Notes under the pieces: generated by a model
What the model was told of the DNA's origin: nothing
Seen by the model: only the letters and a program-made list of their open reading frames with translations
The model's database searches: none
Assembly: GCA_002366675.1 (NCBI GenBank)
Contig: DFBO01000114.1
Span: 1-18,859, forward strand
DNA from: Flavobacteriaceae bacterium UBA3078
Lineage (GTDB): Bacteria > Bacteroidota > Bacteroidia > Flavobacteriales > Flavobacteriaceae
Length of the DNA: 18,859 bases
Reading direction: 5' to 3'
Shown: positions 1-6,303 of the stretch, piece by piece
Position numbering within the stretch: the first letter of the stretch is position 1
Layout of the letters: each line of letters starts with the position of its first letter
Made by a program: the position numbers and the translations under genes

Positions 1-51
1 CAAATAACTCAAATCCAGGCATCTCTTATTTTTTTAATTACTAAAACTAAA
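1..51. other. Left-edge non-coding stretch
   Basis: These A+T-rich bases follow the stop codon of the minus-strand nitroreductase gene. I see no hairpin terminator and no start of another gene here. Confidence 0.5.
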
Positions 52-684
52 TTAATTGTGGTGAATTACAGAATTTGATAATTCTCTTCGAACTTTTTTA
101 AAATCCCCAAACATGTCATCTTTAGCTCTATATCCAACTGGCAAAAGCAATACAGATTTAAGGCCTTGCTCTTTTAGGTTTAGAATCTCATCATATTTTT
201 CAGGGTTAAATCCTTCCATAGGACATGAATCTATTCCCTCTAAAGCACATACTGCAAGCATGTTTCCCATAGCTAAATATGCTTGTTTGGTTGCCCAATT
301 TTCAATATCTCCTTGTGGTTTCCCTTCAAAATCAGCAATTAAAAAATCTTGAAATGGTTTTAAAATCGATTTTGAAGTGTTTCTAATTGAATGAACTCTA
401 TTAAAATATTCTAAAATAAATTCTTCATCTATAGCAGTTTGAATACAAAAAATTAAAACATAAGATGCTTGAGCAATTTGAATCTGATTCATTGAATGTT
501 CAACTAACTTTTCTTGTAATTCTTTATCTTTTAAAACAACCAATTTTATTGGTTGCAATCCATAAGAAGTGGCAGTTAAATTAAAAGCTTGTAATAAAAT
601 TTCTAATTTCTCTGCAGGTATAGCTTTTGATGAGTCAAACAATTTAGTAGCATAACGCCATTGCAAACGATTTATAATATCCAT
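52..684 (-). CDS. Nitroreductase-family NAD(P)H-dependent oxidoreductase
   Basis: The 210-residue product resembles FMN-dependent NfsB/DrgA-type nitroreductases, which use NAD(P)H to reduce nitro compounds or quinones in the cytoplasm; the physiological substrate cannot be read from sequence. Family features seen: the N-terminal block WRYATKLFD (residues 9-17), where FMN-contacting residues lie; a GLQPIKLVVL strand; the AMGNMLAVCALEGIDSCPMEGF segment split over the central helix; and the C-terminal LLPVGYRAKDD followed by KVRR. Length is normal for the family (about 200-220). The frame stays open upstream to a TTG at 735, but that codon overlaps the -33 element of a promoter on this strand (708-735), so translation must begin further down, at the ATG at 684 or the one at 690. 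I chose 684 because homologues usually begin MDII. No terminator is visible in the 51 bases downstream. It is divergent from the tRNA-Ser gene. Family call is secure; substrate is unknown. Confidence 0.88.
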   Translation of the reverse strand: MDIINRLQWRYATKLFDSSKAIPAEKLEILLQAFNLTATSYGLQPIKLVVLKDKELQEKLVEHSMNQIQIAQASYVLIFCIQTAIDEEFILEYFNRVHSIRNTSKSILKPFQDFLIADFEGKPQGDIENWATKQAYLAMGNMLAVCALEGIDSCPMEGFNPEKYDEILNLKEQGLKSVLLLPVGYRAKDDMFGDFKKVRRELSNSVIHHN

Positions 685-707
685 TTTCATTTCTGTAATA
701 AGTATAA

Positions 708-735
708 CAAAAGTAATACTTGCATTTTGTTTCAA
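708..735 (-). promoter_or_regulatory. Bacteroidota-type promoter of the nitroreductase gene
   Basis: On the minus strand a TTG (735-733) is followed after 17 bases by TACTTTTG (715-708), matching the flavobacterial consensus TTG-N17-23-TAnnTTTG. Transcription would start near 702, giving a leader of roughly 12-18 bases before the ATG at 690 or 684. This placement rules out the upstream TTG as a start codon. Recognised by motif only. Confidence 0.6.
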
Positions 736-865
736 CTAACAGATAATCAAAATATTCTTTAGCAATATAAAAATCTTTAAAAATTTTCAGTTTAATTGTT
801 TGAAAGAATCAAAAAAGGGTTCTATATTTGCAGCCGCAATTAGGTATACCTAATAAGGCACTCAA
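736..865. other. Intergenic spacer between nitroreductase gene and tRNA-Ser
   Basis: Apart from the tRNA-Ser promoter at 799-830, and the nitroreductase promoter that abuts its left end, I see only A+T-rich sequence here and no small gene. Confidence 0.5.
799..830 (+). promoter_or_regulatory. Promoter of tRNA-Ser
   Basis: TTTG (799-802), a 20-base spacer and TATATTTG (823-830) fit the Bacteroidota housekeeping promoter TTTG-N17-23-TAnnTTTG. The element sits about 36 bases before the mature 5' end of tRNA-Ser, leaving a short 5' leader of about 29 bases for RNase P to remove. Confidence 0.75.
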
Positions 866-950
866 GGAGAAATGGCAGAGTGGTCGAATGCGGCAGTCTT
901 GAAAACTGTTGAGGGTCACACCTCCGGGGGTTCGAATCCCTCTTTCTCCG
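866..950 (+). tRNA. tRNA-Ser(UGA)
   Basis: An 85-base serine tRNA. The acceptor stem GGAGAAA (866-872) pairs perfectly with TTTCTCC (943-949), with discriminator G at 950. The anticodon loop CTTGAAA gives anticodon TGA (900-902), reading UCA and by wobble other UCN codons. A long variable arm with a GAGG/CCTC stem follows the anticodon arm, as expected of class II tRNAs, and the T arm has the TTCGAAT loop closed by five pairs. CCA is not encoded and must be added enzymatically. The gene has its own promoter (799-830) and terminator (961-991), so it is a monocistronic unit. Confidence 0.97.
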
Positions 951-960
951 CTTAGAACTA

Positions 961-991
961 AGCTCAATTTCAATATGAAATTGAGCTTTTT
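961..991 (+). terminator. Rho-independent terminator of tRNA-Ser
   Basis: A perfect 11-bp stem AGCTCAATTTC (961-971) and GAAATTGAGCT (977-987), with a 5-base loop, runs directly into a T tract (987-991). It begins 10 bases after the tRNA 3' end. The upstream side lacks an A-run, so it should act mainly on plus-strand transcripts. Confidence 0.85.
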
Positions 992-1099
992 CATTTTATA
1001 GTAATACTTTGAAATAGGAAAAATTATAGGTTTAAATACTTATCTATTATTTTAAGAATAATAAACTCATCAATTATTTAATAACTTCAATCATAATAA

Positions 1100-1129
1100 T
1101 TGTCTATTTTTAAACTTTAATTATTTTTG
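1100..1129 (+). promoter_or_regulatory. Putative promoter of the MetA-like outer-membrane gene
   Basis: TTG (1100-1102), a 19-base spacer and TATTTTTG (1122-1129) match TTG-N17-23-TAnnTTTG. The -7 element ends 18 bases before the ATG at 1148, implying a very short leader. The spacer from 992 to 1099 is A+T-rich and shows nothing else convincing. Confidence 0.5.
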
Positions 1130-1147
1130 ACTTGTTTAAAATTTAAA

Positions 1148-2080
1148 ATGAAAAATACATCCTCCTCTTTTAGTCTTATTTCTAAAGTAAATTTGATTTT
1201 GTTTTTATTAATATATAGTTATAACTATTCTCAAGATATTGAACCAAGACGTTGGTCTTCCATGCCTTTAGGTACTAATGTAGTTGGACTGGGATATGTT
1301 TATACTTTTGGGGATTTAAAATTTGATCCTCTTTTGAATGTTGAAAATGCAACAGTTTCTGTAAATTCGTTAGCACTTCAATATGTTCGTCCTTTCAAGA
1401 TTGGCAATAAATTAGCTAGAGTTGATGTATTAATTCCATACAGTATCGCATCTTGGGATGGTGTTTTAAATAATGTTCCAACAGCTGTTAAACGGAATGG
1501 TTTTGCCGACCCAAGATTAAGATTCTCTTTAAATTTTATTGGCCCTAAGGCTATGACATCTAAAGATTTACAAGAGTATTTAAAAGAAAACCCTAAATAT
1601 ACCATAGTAGGTGCATCTTTATCAATCTCATTCCCATTTGGTCAATATTATAATGATAAGCTGTTAAATTTAAGTAATAACTCATTTATATTTCGTCCAC
1701 AAGTTGGTATGGTTCATTATTGGGGAAAGTGGTCTTATGAGGTTACTGGATCCGTTTTCTTTTATACAAACAATAATGATTTTTATAACAATACCACAAA
1801 AAAGCAAGATCCTCTTTTCGCTATGCAAACCCATCTTATTAGAAAGTTTAAACATCGTATTTGGACATCATTAAGCTTAGGTTATGGACAAGGAGGTAGT
1901 TCTATTGTAAATAGACAACCTAAAAATGATGAACGCGGCAATTTCCTAGGAGGTCTTTCAGCTGGAATGCCTATTTTTAAAAACCAATCTATAAAATTAT
2001 CATATGGTACAACACTTACCGTAAAAGATATTGGAGCTAATACTAATGGGTTTATTTTTAGTTGGGCTGCCATATTTTAA
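1148..2080 (+). CDS. Outer-membrane beta-barrel protein, phenol-degradation MetA-like family
   Basis: The 310-residue product begins with a charged N-terminus and a hydrophobic segment (about residues 13-25) ending YSYNYSQD, a probable Sec signal peptide. The mature part opens EPRRWSSMPLGTNVVGLGYVY and continues with alternating strands rich in aromatics, and the chain ends in phenylalanine (WAAIF), as outer-membrane barrels often do. This pattern fits the family annotated as 'putative MetA-pathway of phenol degradation', whose members are thought to be outer-membrane channels; the name does not prove phenol transport. An in-frame TTG at 1127 overlaps the promoter -7 element, so the ATG at 1148 is the start. 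It is probably monocistronic: a 63-base gap separates it from the next gene. Substrate is unknown; no linked catabolic genes are visible. Confidence 0.75.
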   Translation: MKNTSSSFSLISKVNLILFLLIYSYNYSQDIEPRRWSSMPLGTNVVGLGYVYTFGDLKFDPLLNVENATVSVNSLALQYVRPFKIGNKLARVDVLIPYSIASWDGVLNNVPTAVKRNGFADPRLRFSLNFIGPKAMTSKDLQEYLKENPKYTIVGASLSISFPFGQYYNDKLLNLSNNSFIFRPQVGMVHYWGKWSYEVTGSVFFYTNNNDFYNNTTKKQDPLFAMQTHLIRKFKHRIWTSLSLGYGQGGSSIVNRQPKNDERGNFLGGLSAGMPIFKNQSIKLSYGTTLTVKDIGANTNGFIFSWAAIF

Positions 2081-2143
2081 AATAGTCGTAATTTTCGGCA
2101 CAATAAATGTAATAGCATACGTTATAAAAAAACATCCCTTTAA

Positions 2144-2923
2144 ATGCAGAAATATATTTTTATCCTACTCCTATTTTTTTCTTCCTTTGGCATTGCACAA
2201 AATAATGCCTTTAAAGCAGGAGAAAACTTAACTTTTACTGCATCATATAACATGTCTGGTGTTTTAACTGAACTCGCACAAGTAAACATGGTTACAAGCG
2301 AAGTAAAAACCTCTAAAGCGACTCTCTTGAGATTAAAATGTACAGCAGCCACCTATAATAAATGGGATAGTTTTTTTAAAATTAGAGACCTTTACGAAAG
2401 CTACGTGAGTCCTACTACCATTAAACCTTACTTATATAAAAGAGATATTTTTGAAGGAGGTTACTCAAAACTTGTACAATACAAATATAGCCACTCAAAT
2501 GGCACTGTTGAGAGTATTATAACAAAGAAAAAGAAGACTGGAGGCACTTACGATCAAAAGAAAACTTTAAAGATTTCAAGTAACACTAAAGATATTGTTT
2601 CAACCATATATTTTTTAAGAACATTAGATTTAAAAAGCTTTAAGTCAGGCACATCTAAAACCTTACCTGTGTTATTTGATAATAAGCCAACAGATGTTAT
2701 ATTAACTTATTTAGGAAAAGAAACAATCTCTACTGGTATTGGTAGTAAAATGTGCTACAAACTATCTATTTCAATTAAAAATAGTGATGTATTAAAAGGC
2801 AATAATGATAATATTCTTTGGTTAACAGCCGATGAAAATAAAATACCTGTATATGCAACATTTAAAGTTGCTGTTGGAAATGGAGAATTAAGAATTAAAT
2901 CTGCAACTGGTCTAAAAAACTAA
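2144..2923 (+). CDS. DUF3108 periplasmic protein
   Basis: The 259-residue product has a cleavable-looking signal peptide (residues 1-18, hydrophobic core IFILLLFFSSFGIA, then QNNAF). The mature protein starts FKAGENLTFTASYNMSGVL and continues with LRLKCTAATYNKWDSFFKIRDLYESYV and a YKRDIFEGGY block, the pattern of DUF3108 (PF11306), a family of exported beta-rich proteins with no established function. It is presumably periplasmic or envelope-associated. A weak promoter-like TAATTTTC lies at 2089-2096 but lacks a well-spaced -33 element. The next gene starts 5 bases after its stop, so the two are probably co-transcribed and translationally close. Family assignment is good; role unknown. Confidence 0.78.
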   Translation: MQKYIFILLLFFSSFGIAQNNAFKAGENLTFTASYNMSGVLTELAQVNMVTSEVKTSKATLLRLKCTAATYNKWDSFFKIRDLYESYVSPTTIKPYLYKRDIFEGGYSKLVQYKYSHSNGTVESIITKKKKTGGTYDQKKTLKISSNTKDIVSTIYFLRTLDLKSFKSGTSKTLPVLFDNKPTDVILTYLGKETISTGIGSKMCYKLSISIKNSDVLKGNNDNILWLTADENKIPVYATFKVAVGNGELRIKSATGLKN

Positions 2924-2928
2924 TTATT

Positions 2929-3270
2929 ATGAAAAAACTTTTTATTATTTTAGGCTTAATAGCATCAGTATTAGCAATTATTTTATCTGTTTTACCTCTT
3001 TCTAATTTAGCCTTTTTTCCTGCTATAGTCGCTTTTATATTTGGTTTAGCTGCTTTTTATTTTTCAAATAAAGAAAAAAGCTCTAAGAAAACCATTCAAC
3101 TTATATTTTTACTTACCATTATAGCTTTATCAATTTCCACTTACAAATCCATTTTTAATGCTAATGAAGTTGGAAACACCGAAGAGTTACAAGAAAGAGA
3201 AAAAGAATCTGAAGAAAATGCTATAGAAGAACTTGAAGGTTTAGATCTTGATGAAATAGATATAGAATAA
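2929..3270 (+). CDS. Small membrane protein with acidic C-terminal tail
   Basis: I do not recognise a named family. The 113-residue product has three likely membrane helices (about residues 4-24, 27-47 and 56-74). A short Lys/Ser-rich loop (NKEKSSKK) lies between the second and third. By the positive-inside rule, both the N-terminal MKK and this loop should face the cytoplasm, which puts the tail after the third helix on the periplasmic side if all three span. The last 35 residues are extremely acidic (repeated Glu, ending LDLDEIDIE), which suggests metal or basic-partner binding; that is inference only. The ATG is 5 bases after the stop of the DUF3108 gene, so the two form an operon and may act together in the envelope. 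After the stop there is an 8-base T-run (3297-3304) preceded only by a weak A+T stem. Confidence 0.7.
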   Translation: MKKLFIILGLIASVLAIILSVLPLSNLAFFPAIVAFIFGLAAFYFSNKEKSSKKTIQLIFLLTIIALSISTYKSIFNANEVGNTEELQEREKESEENAIEELEGLDLDEIDIE

Positions 3271-3337
3271 AAGTTTAAATTACTTTTCAATATGCCTTTT
3301 TTTTAGTTTATTTGGTTGGTATTTAAGCTAATAAACT

Positions 3338-4375
3338 ATGAAGACATTAATTGTAGCTACTATCTTTTCTCTTGTTGGTTCTTGTGCTACTTCTAAGTAT
3401 AGCACAAAGATTGAAAACCTTAATAATAATATTAAAATAAGTGACAGTGCTACTATTTTAAAATATGCAAACACCATTACTGTTCCTGAGCTTACAAAAC
3501 ATTTGTATCGATATGCTAGTGAGGAGTTTCAAGGTCGTGGCACTGGAGAATTAGGTCAGAAAAAAGCTGCTGAATTTTTAAAAAACTACTATCAATCTCA
3601 AGATATTTCATCTCCAATTAGCGATTCTATTTATTTTCAAATTATTCCAAAGTCGTATTTCCCAGATGAAACAAAAGCATCAGAAAATGTGCTAGCATTT
3701 ATAAAAGGAAATGAAAAACCACAAGAAGTCCTTATAATTTCAGCTCATTACGACCACCTTGGAATAGAAAATTCTGAAATTTATTATGGAGCAGACGATG
3801 ATGGTTCAGGAACCGTAGCTCTTATGGAAATTGCTCAAGCATTTAAACTGGCAAAAGATAATGGTTATGGTCCAAAACGTTCTATTCTATTTCTTCATCT
3901 AACTGCTGAAGAAATTGGCTTAGAAGGCTCGAGATTTTATACAGAGAACCCTATTTTTCCTTTAAATGAAACAATTGCTAATTTAAATATAGACATGATT
4001 GGACGCATAGATCCTGCTCACAAAAATAAAGAAAAATACATCTATTTAATTGGTGCAGATAGGCTAAGCAAAGAGCTACATCTACTTTCAGAAAAAATAA
4101 ATAATTCCCTTTTTAATCTTGAATTGGATTATAAGTATAACGATGAAACTGATAGCAATCATTATTACGAAAGAAGTGATCACTATAATTTTGCACAACA
4201 TAATATACCAGTAATATTTTATTTTAATGGAGAACATGAAGATTATCACAAGCCTACAGATACTCCTGAAAAAATTAATTATAACATCCTTGAACTTAGA
4301 ACTAAATTAATATTTGCTACTGCTTGGCAACTAGCAAATCGTGAGAATCGCTTAATTTTAAACGAAAGCTTATAA
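3338..4375 (+). CDS. M28-family zinc peptidase lipoprotein, short form without PA domain
   Basis: The 345-residue product starts with a lipoprotein signal ending LVGSC (Cys16), so it is probably lipid-anchored in the outer membrane or periplasm. The catalytic domain shows all expected M28 di-zinc residues: His137 and Asp139 in SAHYDH, Asp154 in GADDDGSG, the Glu191/Glu192 pair in TAEE (general base and zinc ligand), Asp219 in NIDMIGR and His282 in SDHYNF. Later motif DYHKPTDTPEK is also typical. M28 enzymes of this type are aminopeptidases or dipeptidases; specificity is not predictable. Compared with the downstream paralogue it lacks about 175-180 residues between its YFQ (residues 99-101) and ENV (116-118), exactly where a PA domain is inserted in the other. 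All catalytic residues are intact, so it should be active. The 67-base upstream gap has no clear promoter. Confidence 0.88.
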   Translation: MKTLIVATIFSLVGSCATSKYSTKIENLNNNIKISDSATILKYANTITVPELTKHLYRYASEEFQGRGTGELGQKKAAEFLKNYYQSQDISSPISDSIYFQIIPKSYFPDETKASENVLAFIKGNEKPQEVLIISAHYDHLGIENSEIYYGADDDGSGTVALMEIAQAFKLAKDNGYGPKRSILFLHLTAEEIGLEGSRFYTENPIFPLNETIANLNIDMIGRIDPAHKNKEKYIYLIGADRLSKELHLLSEKINNSLFNLELDYKYNDETDSNHYYERSDHYNFAQHNIPVIFYFNGEHEDYHKPTDTPEKINYNILELRTKLIFATAWQLANRENRLILNESL

Positions 4376-4435
4376 ATTGTCTGCTTTTGGTGTTAAAGTT
4401 TGTTAAAATCACTTAATCAACGAACTAGGTTTGAT

Positions 4436-4443
4436 TATTTTTG
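4436..4443 (+). promoter_or_regulatory. Possible -7 promoter element of the long M28 peptidase gene
   Basis: TATTTTTG (4436-4443) matches the TAnnTTTG element and lies 28 bases before the ATG at 4472. No TTG is found at proper distance; the best -33 candidate is only TTA (4413-4415), so this is a weak call. Confidence 0.35.
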
Positions 4444-4471
4444 TAAGAATACATAACTAAATAAAATTTCA

Positions 4472-6046
4472 ATGAAAAAAGCTTTATTAATTATTTTAAG
4501 TGCTGGACTAGTTTTTGCTTGTGGTACTCAAAAAAATGATACAACAAGTCAAACAAACACAACAGTAGCAGTAACGCCAAAACCTTTAGACGTTAGTGTA
4601 TATGCAGAAACTATTACTTCAGATGAACTTAAAGAAGACTTATATATATATGCTTCAGATGAATTTGAAGGAAGAGGAACTGGAGATGAAGGACAAAAGA
4701 AAGCTGTTAAATTTCTAAAAGATCAATATATAGCAATGGATATTCCTGCTGCTCAGTCTAATAACGACTATTTCCAAAATGTTCCTTTAGAAAAATTAGG
4801 TGTTCCAGAAGTATCTATTTCAGCAAATGATAAAGCATATACTAATATAGAAGATTTTGTTTCTATAACTTCTGTTCAAGATGGTAATTTAAATGCATCT
4901 GAAATTGTTTTTGCTGGATATGGTATTGAAGACGATAAATACTCAAGTTATGCAGATATAGATATTAAAGGTAAAGTTGTTTTAATTAAGTCTGGTGAAC
5001 CAAAAGATGATAATGGAAACTACATTATTACGGGAACAACTGAAGCATCAAAATGGTCAAATCTAAGACAGGCTTTTGCTTCAAAACGCGATGTTGCAAA
5101 AGAAAAAGGAGCCAAAGCTGTTTTGGTTTATTACCCTGAAATTTATGACATGGCTGTTACACGTTATGGTAGTGCAAGAGGTTCTATTACATTAAAAGAT
5201 AATTCTGAAAGTATGTATTATTTTGTTGTAAATACAGACATGGCAAAAAACATTTTACCAACTATTGAAACAGAAGAAAAGAGCCAAACAATTAAAATAC
5301 AATTAAATTTAGATTATAAAAACACTTCTGAAGAAATAAGCTCAGAAAATGTTGCAGCCATTATTAAAGGTTCAGAAAAGCCAGATGAATACATAATCAT
5401 TTCTGCTCATCTAGACCATGAAGGTATAAAAGATGGAGAAATATATAATGGGGCTGATGATGATGGTTCTGGTACTGTAGCTTTATTAGAAATTGCAGAT
5501 GCCTTTAAAGCTGCTGCAAGAAATGGACATGGTCCAAAACGTTCAATAGTTTTTTTACATGTTACTGGTGAAGAAAAAGGTCTATTAGGATCGCGTTATT
5601 ACTCAGATTTTGATCCAATTTTCCCTTTAGCAAATACAGTAGCTGATTTAAATATCGATATGATTGGACGAATAGATCCTAAACATGAAGATGGAGATGG
5701 TAATTATTTATATCTTATTGGAAGCGATAAATTAAGTTCTGAGTTACATACTATATCTGAAAACGTTAACAATAAATATACAAATATTGTATTCGACTAT
5801 GAATATAATGAGGATGACGATCCGAATCGTTTTTACTATAGAAGTGATCATTACAATTTTGCTAAAAACAATATTCCTGTAATCTTTTACTTTAGTGGTA
5901 CACACGCAGATTATCATAAACCAACTGATACAGTAGAAAAAATTAGATACGATTTATTAGAAAACCGTACACGATTAATTTTCTATACTGCTTGGGAACT
6001 TGCAAATAGAGATAAAAGAATTGTTGTAGATAAAGCAACAGAATAA
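4472..6046 (+). CDS. M28-family zinc peptidase lipoprotein with PA domain
   Basis: The 524-residue product has a lipoprotein signal with lipobox VFAC (Cys17), followed by a Thr/Asn/Gln-rich linker (about 20-35). A short N-terminal catalytic-domain segment (about 45-105) is followed by an inserted PA-type domain (about 135-280; signature SEIVFAGYGIEDD and DIKGKVVLIKSG), which in other proteases helps gate or bind substrates. The catalytic domain then resumes: His313 and Asp315 in SAHLDH, Asp330 in GADDDGSG, Glu367/Glu368 in TGEE, Asp396 in NIDMIGR and His460 in SDHYNF, all the M28 di-zinc ligands. It is a secreted or surface-anchored exopeptidase, probably for scavenging peptides. It lies 96 bases downstream of a clear paralogue in the same orientation, and the strong hairpin at 6063-6097 ends the unit. 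Specificity is not predictable. Confidence 0.92.
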   Translation: MKKALLIILSAGLVFACGTQKNDTTSQTNTTVAVTPKPLDVSVYAETITSDELKEDLYIYASDEFEGRGTGDEGQKKAVKFLKDQYIAMDIPAAQSNNDYFQNVPLEKLGVPEVSISANDKAYTNIEDFVSITSVQDGNLNASEIVFAGYGIEDDKYSSYADIDIKGKVVLIKSGEPKDDNGNYIITGTTEASKWSNLRQAFASKRDVAKEKGAKAVLVYYPEIYDMAVTRYGSARGSITLKDNSESMYYFVVNTDMAKNILPTIETEEKSQTIKIQLNLDYKNTSEEISSENVAAIIKGSEKPDEYIIISAHLDHEGIKDGEIYNGADDDGSGTVALLEIADAFKAAARNGHGPKRSIVFLHVTGEEKGLLGSRYYSDFDPIFPLANTVADLNIDMIGRIDPKHEDGDGNYLYLIGSDKLSSELHTISENVNNKYTNIVFDYEYNEDDDPNRFYYRSDHYNFAKNNIPVIFYFSGTHADYHKPTDTVEKIRYDLLENRTRLIFYTAWELANRDKRIVVDKATE

Positions 6047-6062
6047 AACAATCTATTATATA

Positions 6063-6097
6063 TTAAAAAGCCCTTCATATATTGAAGGGCTTTTTAA
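6063..6097. terminator. Bidirectional hairpin terminator
   Basis: A perfect 15-bp inverted repeat (6063-6077 with 6083-6097; core AGCCCTTCA/TGAAGGGCT) with a 5-base loop is flanked by A5 on the left and T5 on the right. It can therefore terminate transcripts in both directions. It lies 16 bases after the long M28 gene and also backs up the tRNA-His terminator on the other strand. Confidence 0.88.
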
Positions 6098-6114
6098 TGC
6101 TCAAATTTTACTTA

Positions 6115-6145
6115 CAAAAAAAGCTTCACATTTCTGTGAAGCTTT
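6115..6145 (-). terminator. Terminator of tRNA-His
   Basis: On the minus strand AAAGCTTCACA (6145-6135), a 4-base loop and TGTGAAGCTTT (6130-6120) form a perfect 11-bp stem that continues into a T tract (6120-6116). It starts 9 bases after the 3' end of tRNA-His. Confidence 0.82.
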
Positions 6146-6154
6146 ATAATTCTG

Positions 6155-6229
6155 GGTGGAAGATGGGGCTCGAACCCACGACCCTCGGTACCACAAACCG
6201 ATGCTCTAACCAACTGAGCTACAACCACC
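6155..6229 (-). tRNA. tRNA-His(GUG)
   Basis: The anticodon loop TTGTGGT gives GTG (6194-6192) inside a perfect 5-bp stem TCGGT/ACCGA. The histidine identity is confirmed by an encoded extra 5' G (G-1, at 6229) facing discriminator C73 (6155), giving the 8-position acceptor stem special to tRNA-His. The D arm (TAGCTCAGTTGGTTAGAG) and the T arm (GTGGG, TTCGAGC loop, CCCAT) are normal. Oddly, acceptor positions 5-68 and 6-67 are both U-U (6224/6160 and 6223/6161), flanked by good G-C pairs. CCA is not encoded. Promoter at 6245-6275 and terminator at 6115-6145 make it an independent unit. Confidence 0.95.
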
Positions 6230-6244
6230 ATGTAAATTGGACTG

Positions 6245-6275
6245 CAAATGTATATTATTTCCTTTTTTCTACAAA
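6245..6275 (-). promoter_or_regulatory. Promoter of tRNA-His
   Basis: On the minus strand TTTG (6275-6272), a 19-base spacer and TACATTTG (6252-6245) match the Bacteroidota consensus. It lies in the only spacer between bshB1 and the tRNA; no terminator for bshB1 is seen there, so read-through into the tRNA is possible. Confidence 0.75.
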
Positions 6276-6303
6276 GACTTTTATTAATATAATTTTAATT
6301 ATT

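Noticed and set aside
809..994. Minus-strand open frame of 61 codons across tRNA-Ser
   Set aside because: It is the antisense of the tRNA-Ser gene; the GERGIRTPGG string is a well-known false protein produced by translating serine tRNA genes backwards.
1045..1063. Inverted repeat TATTATT/AATAATA upstream of the MetA-like gene
   Set aside because: Seven A/T-only pairs are expected by chance in such A+T-rich spacer and no T tract follows; not a convincing terminator or operator.
1127..1147. TTG start at 1127 for the MetA-like gene
   Set aside because: The TTG overlaps the promoter -7 element (1122-1129), and the ATG at 1148 gives a normal signal peptide.
3268..3304. Possible terminator after the small membrane-protein gene
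   Set aside because: The stem AAAAGT/ACTTTT is only six weak pairs and is separated from the T8 run by about 10 bases; not a standard terminator.
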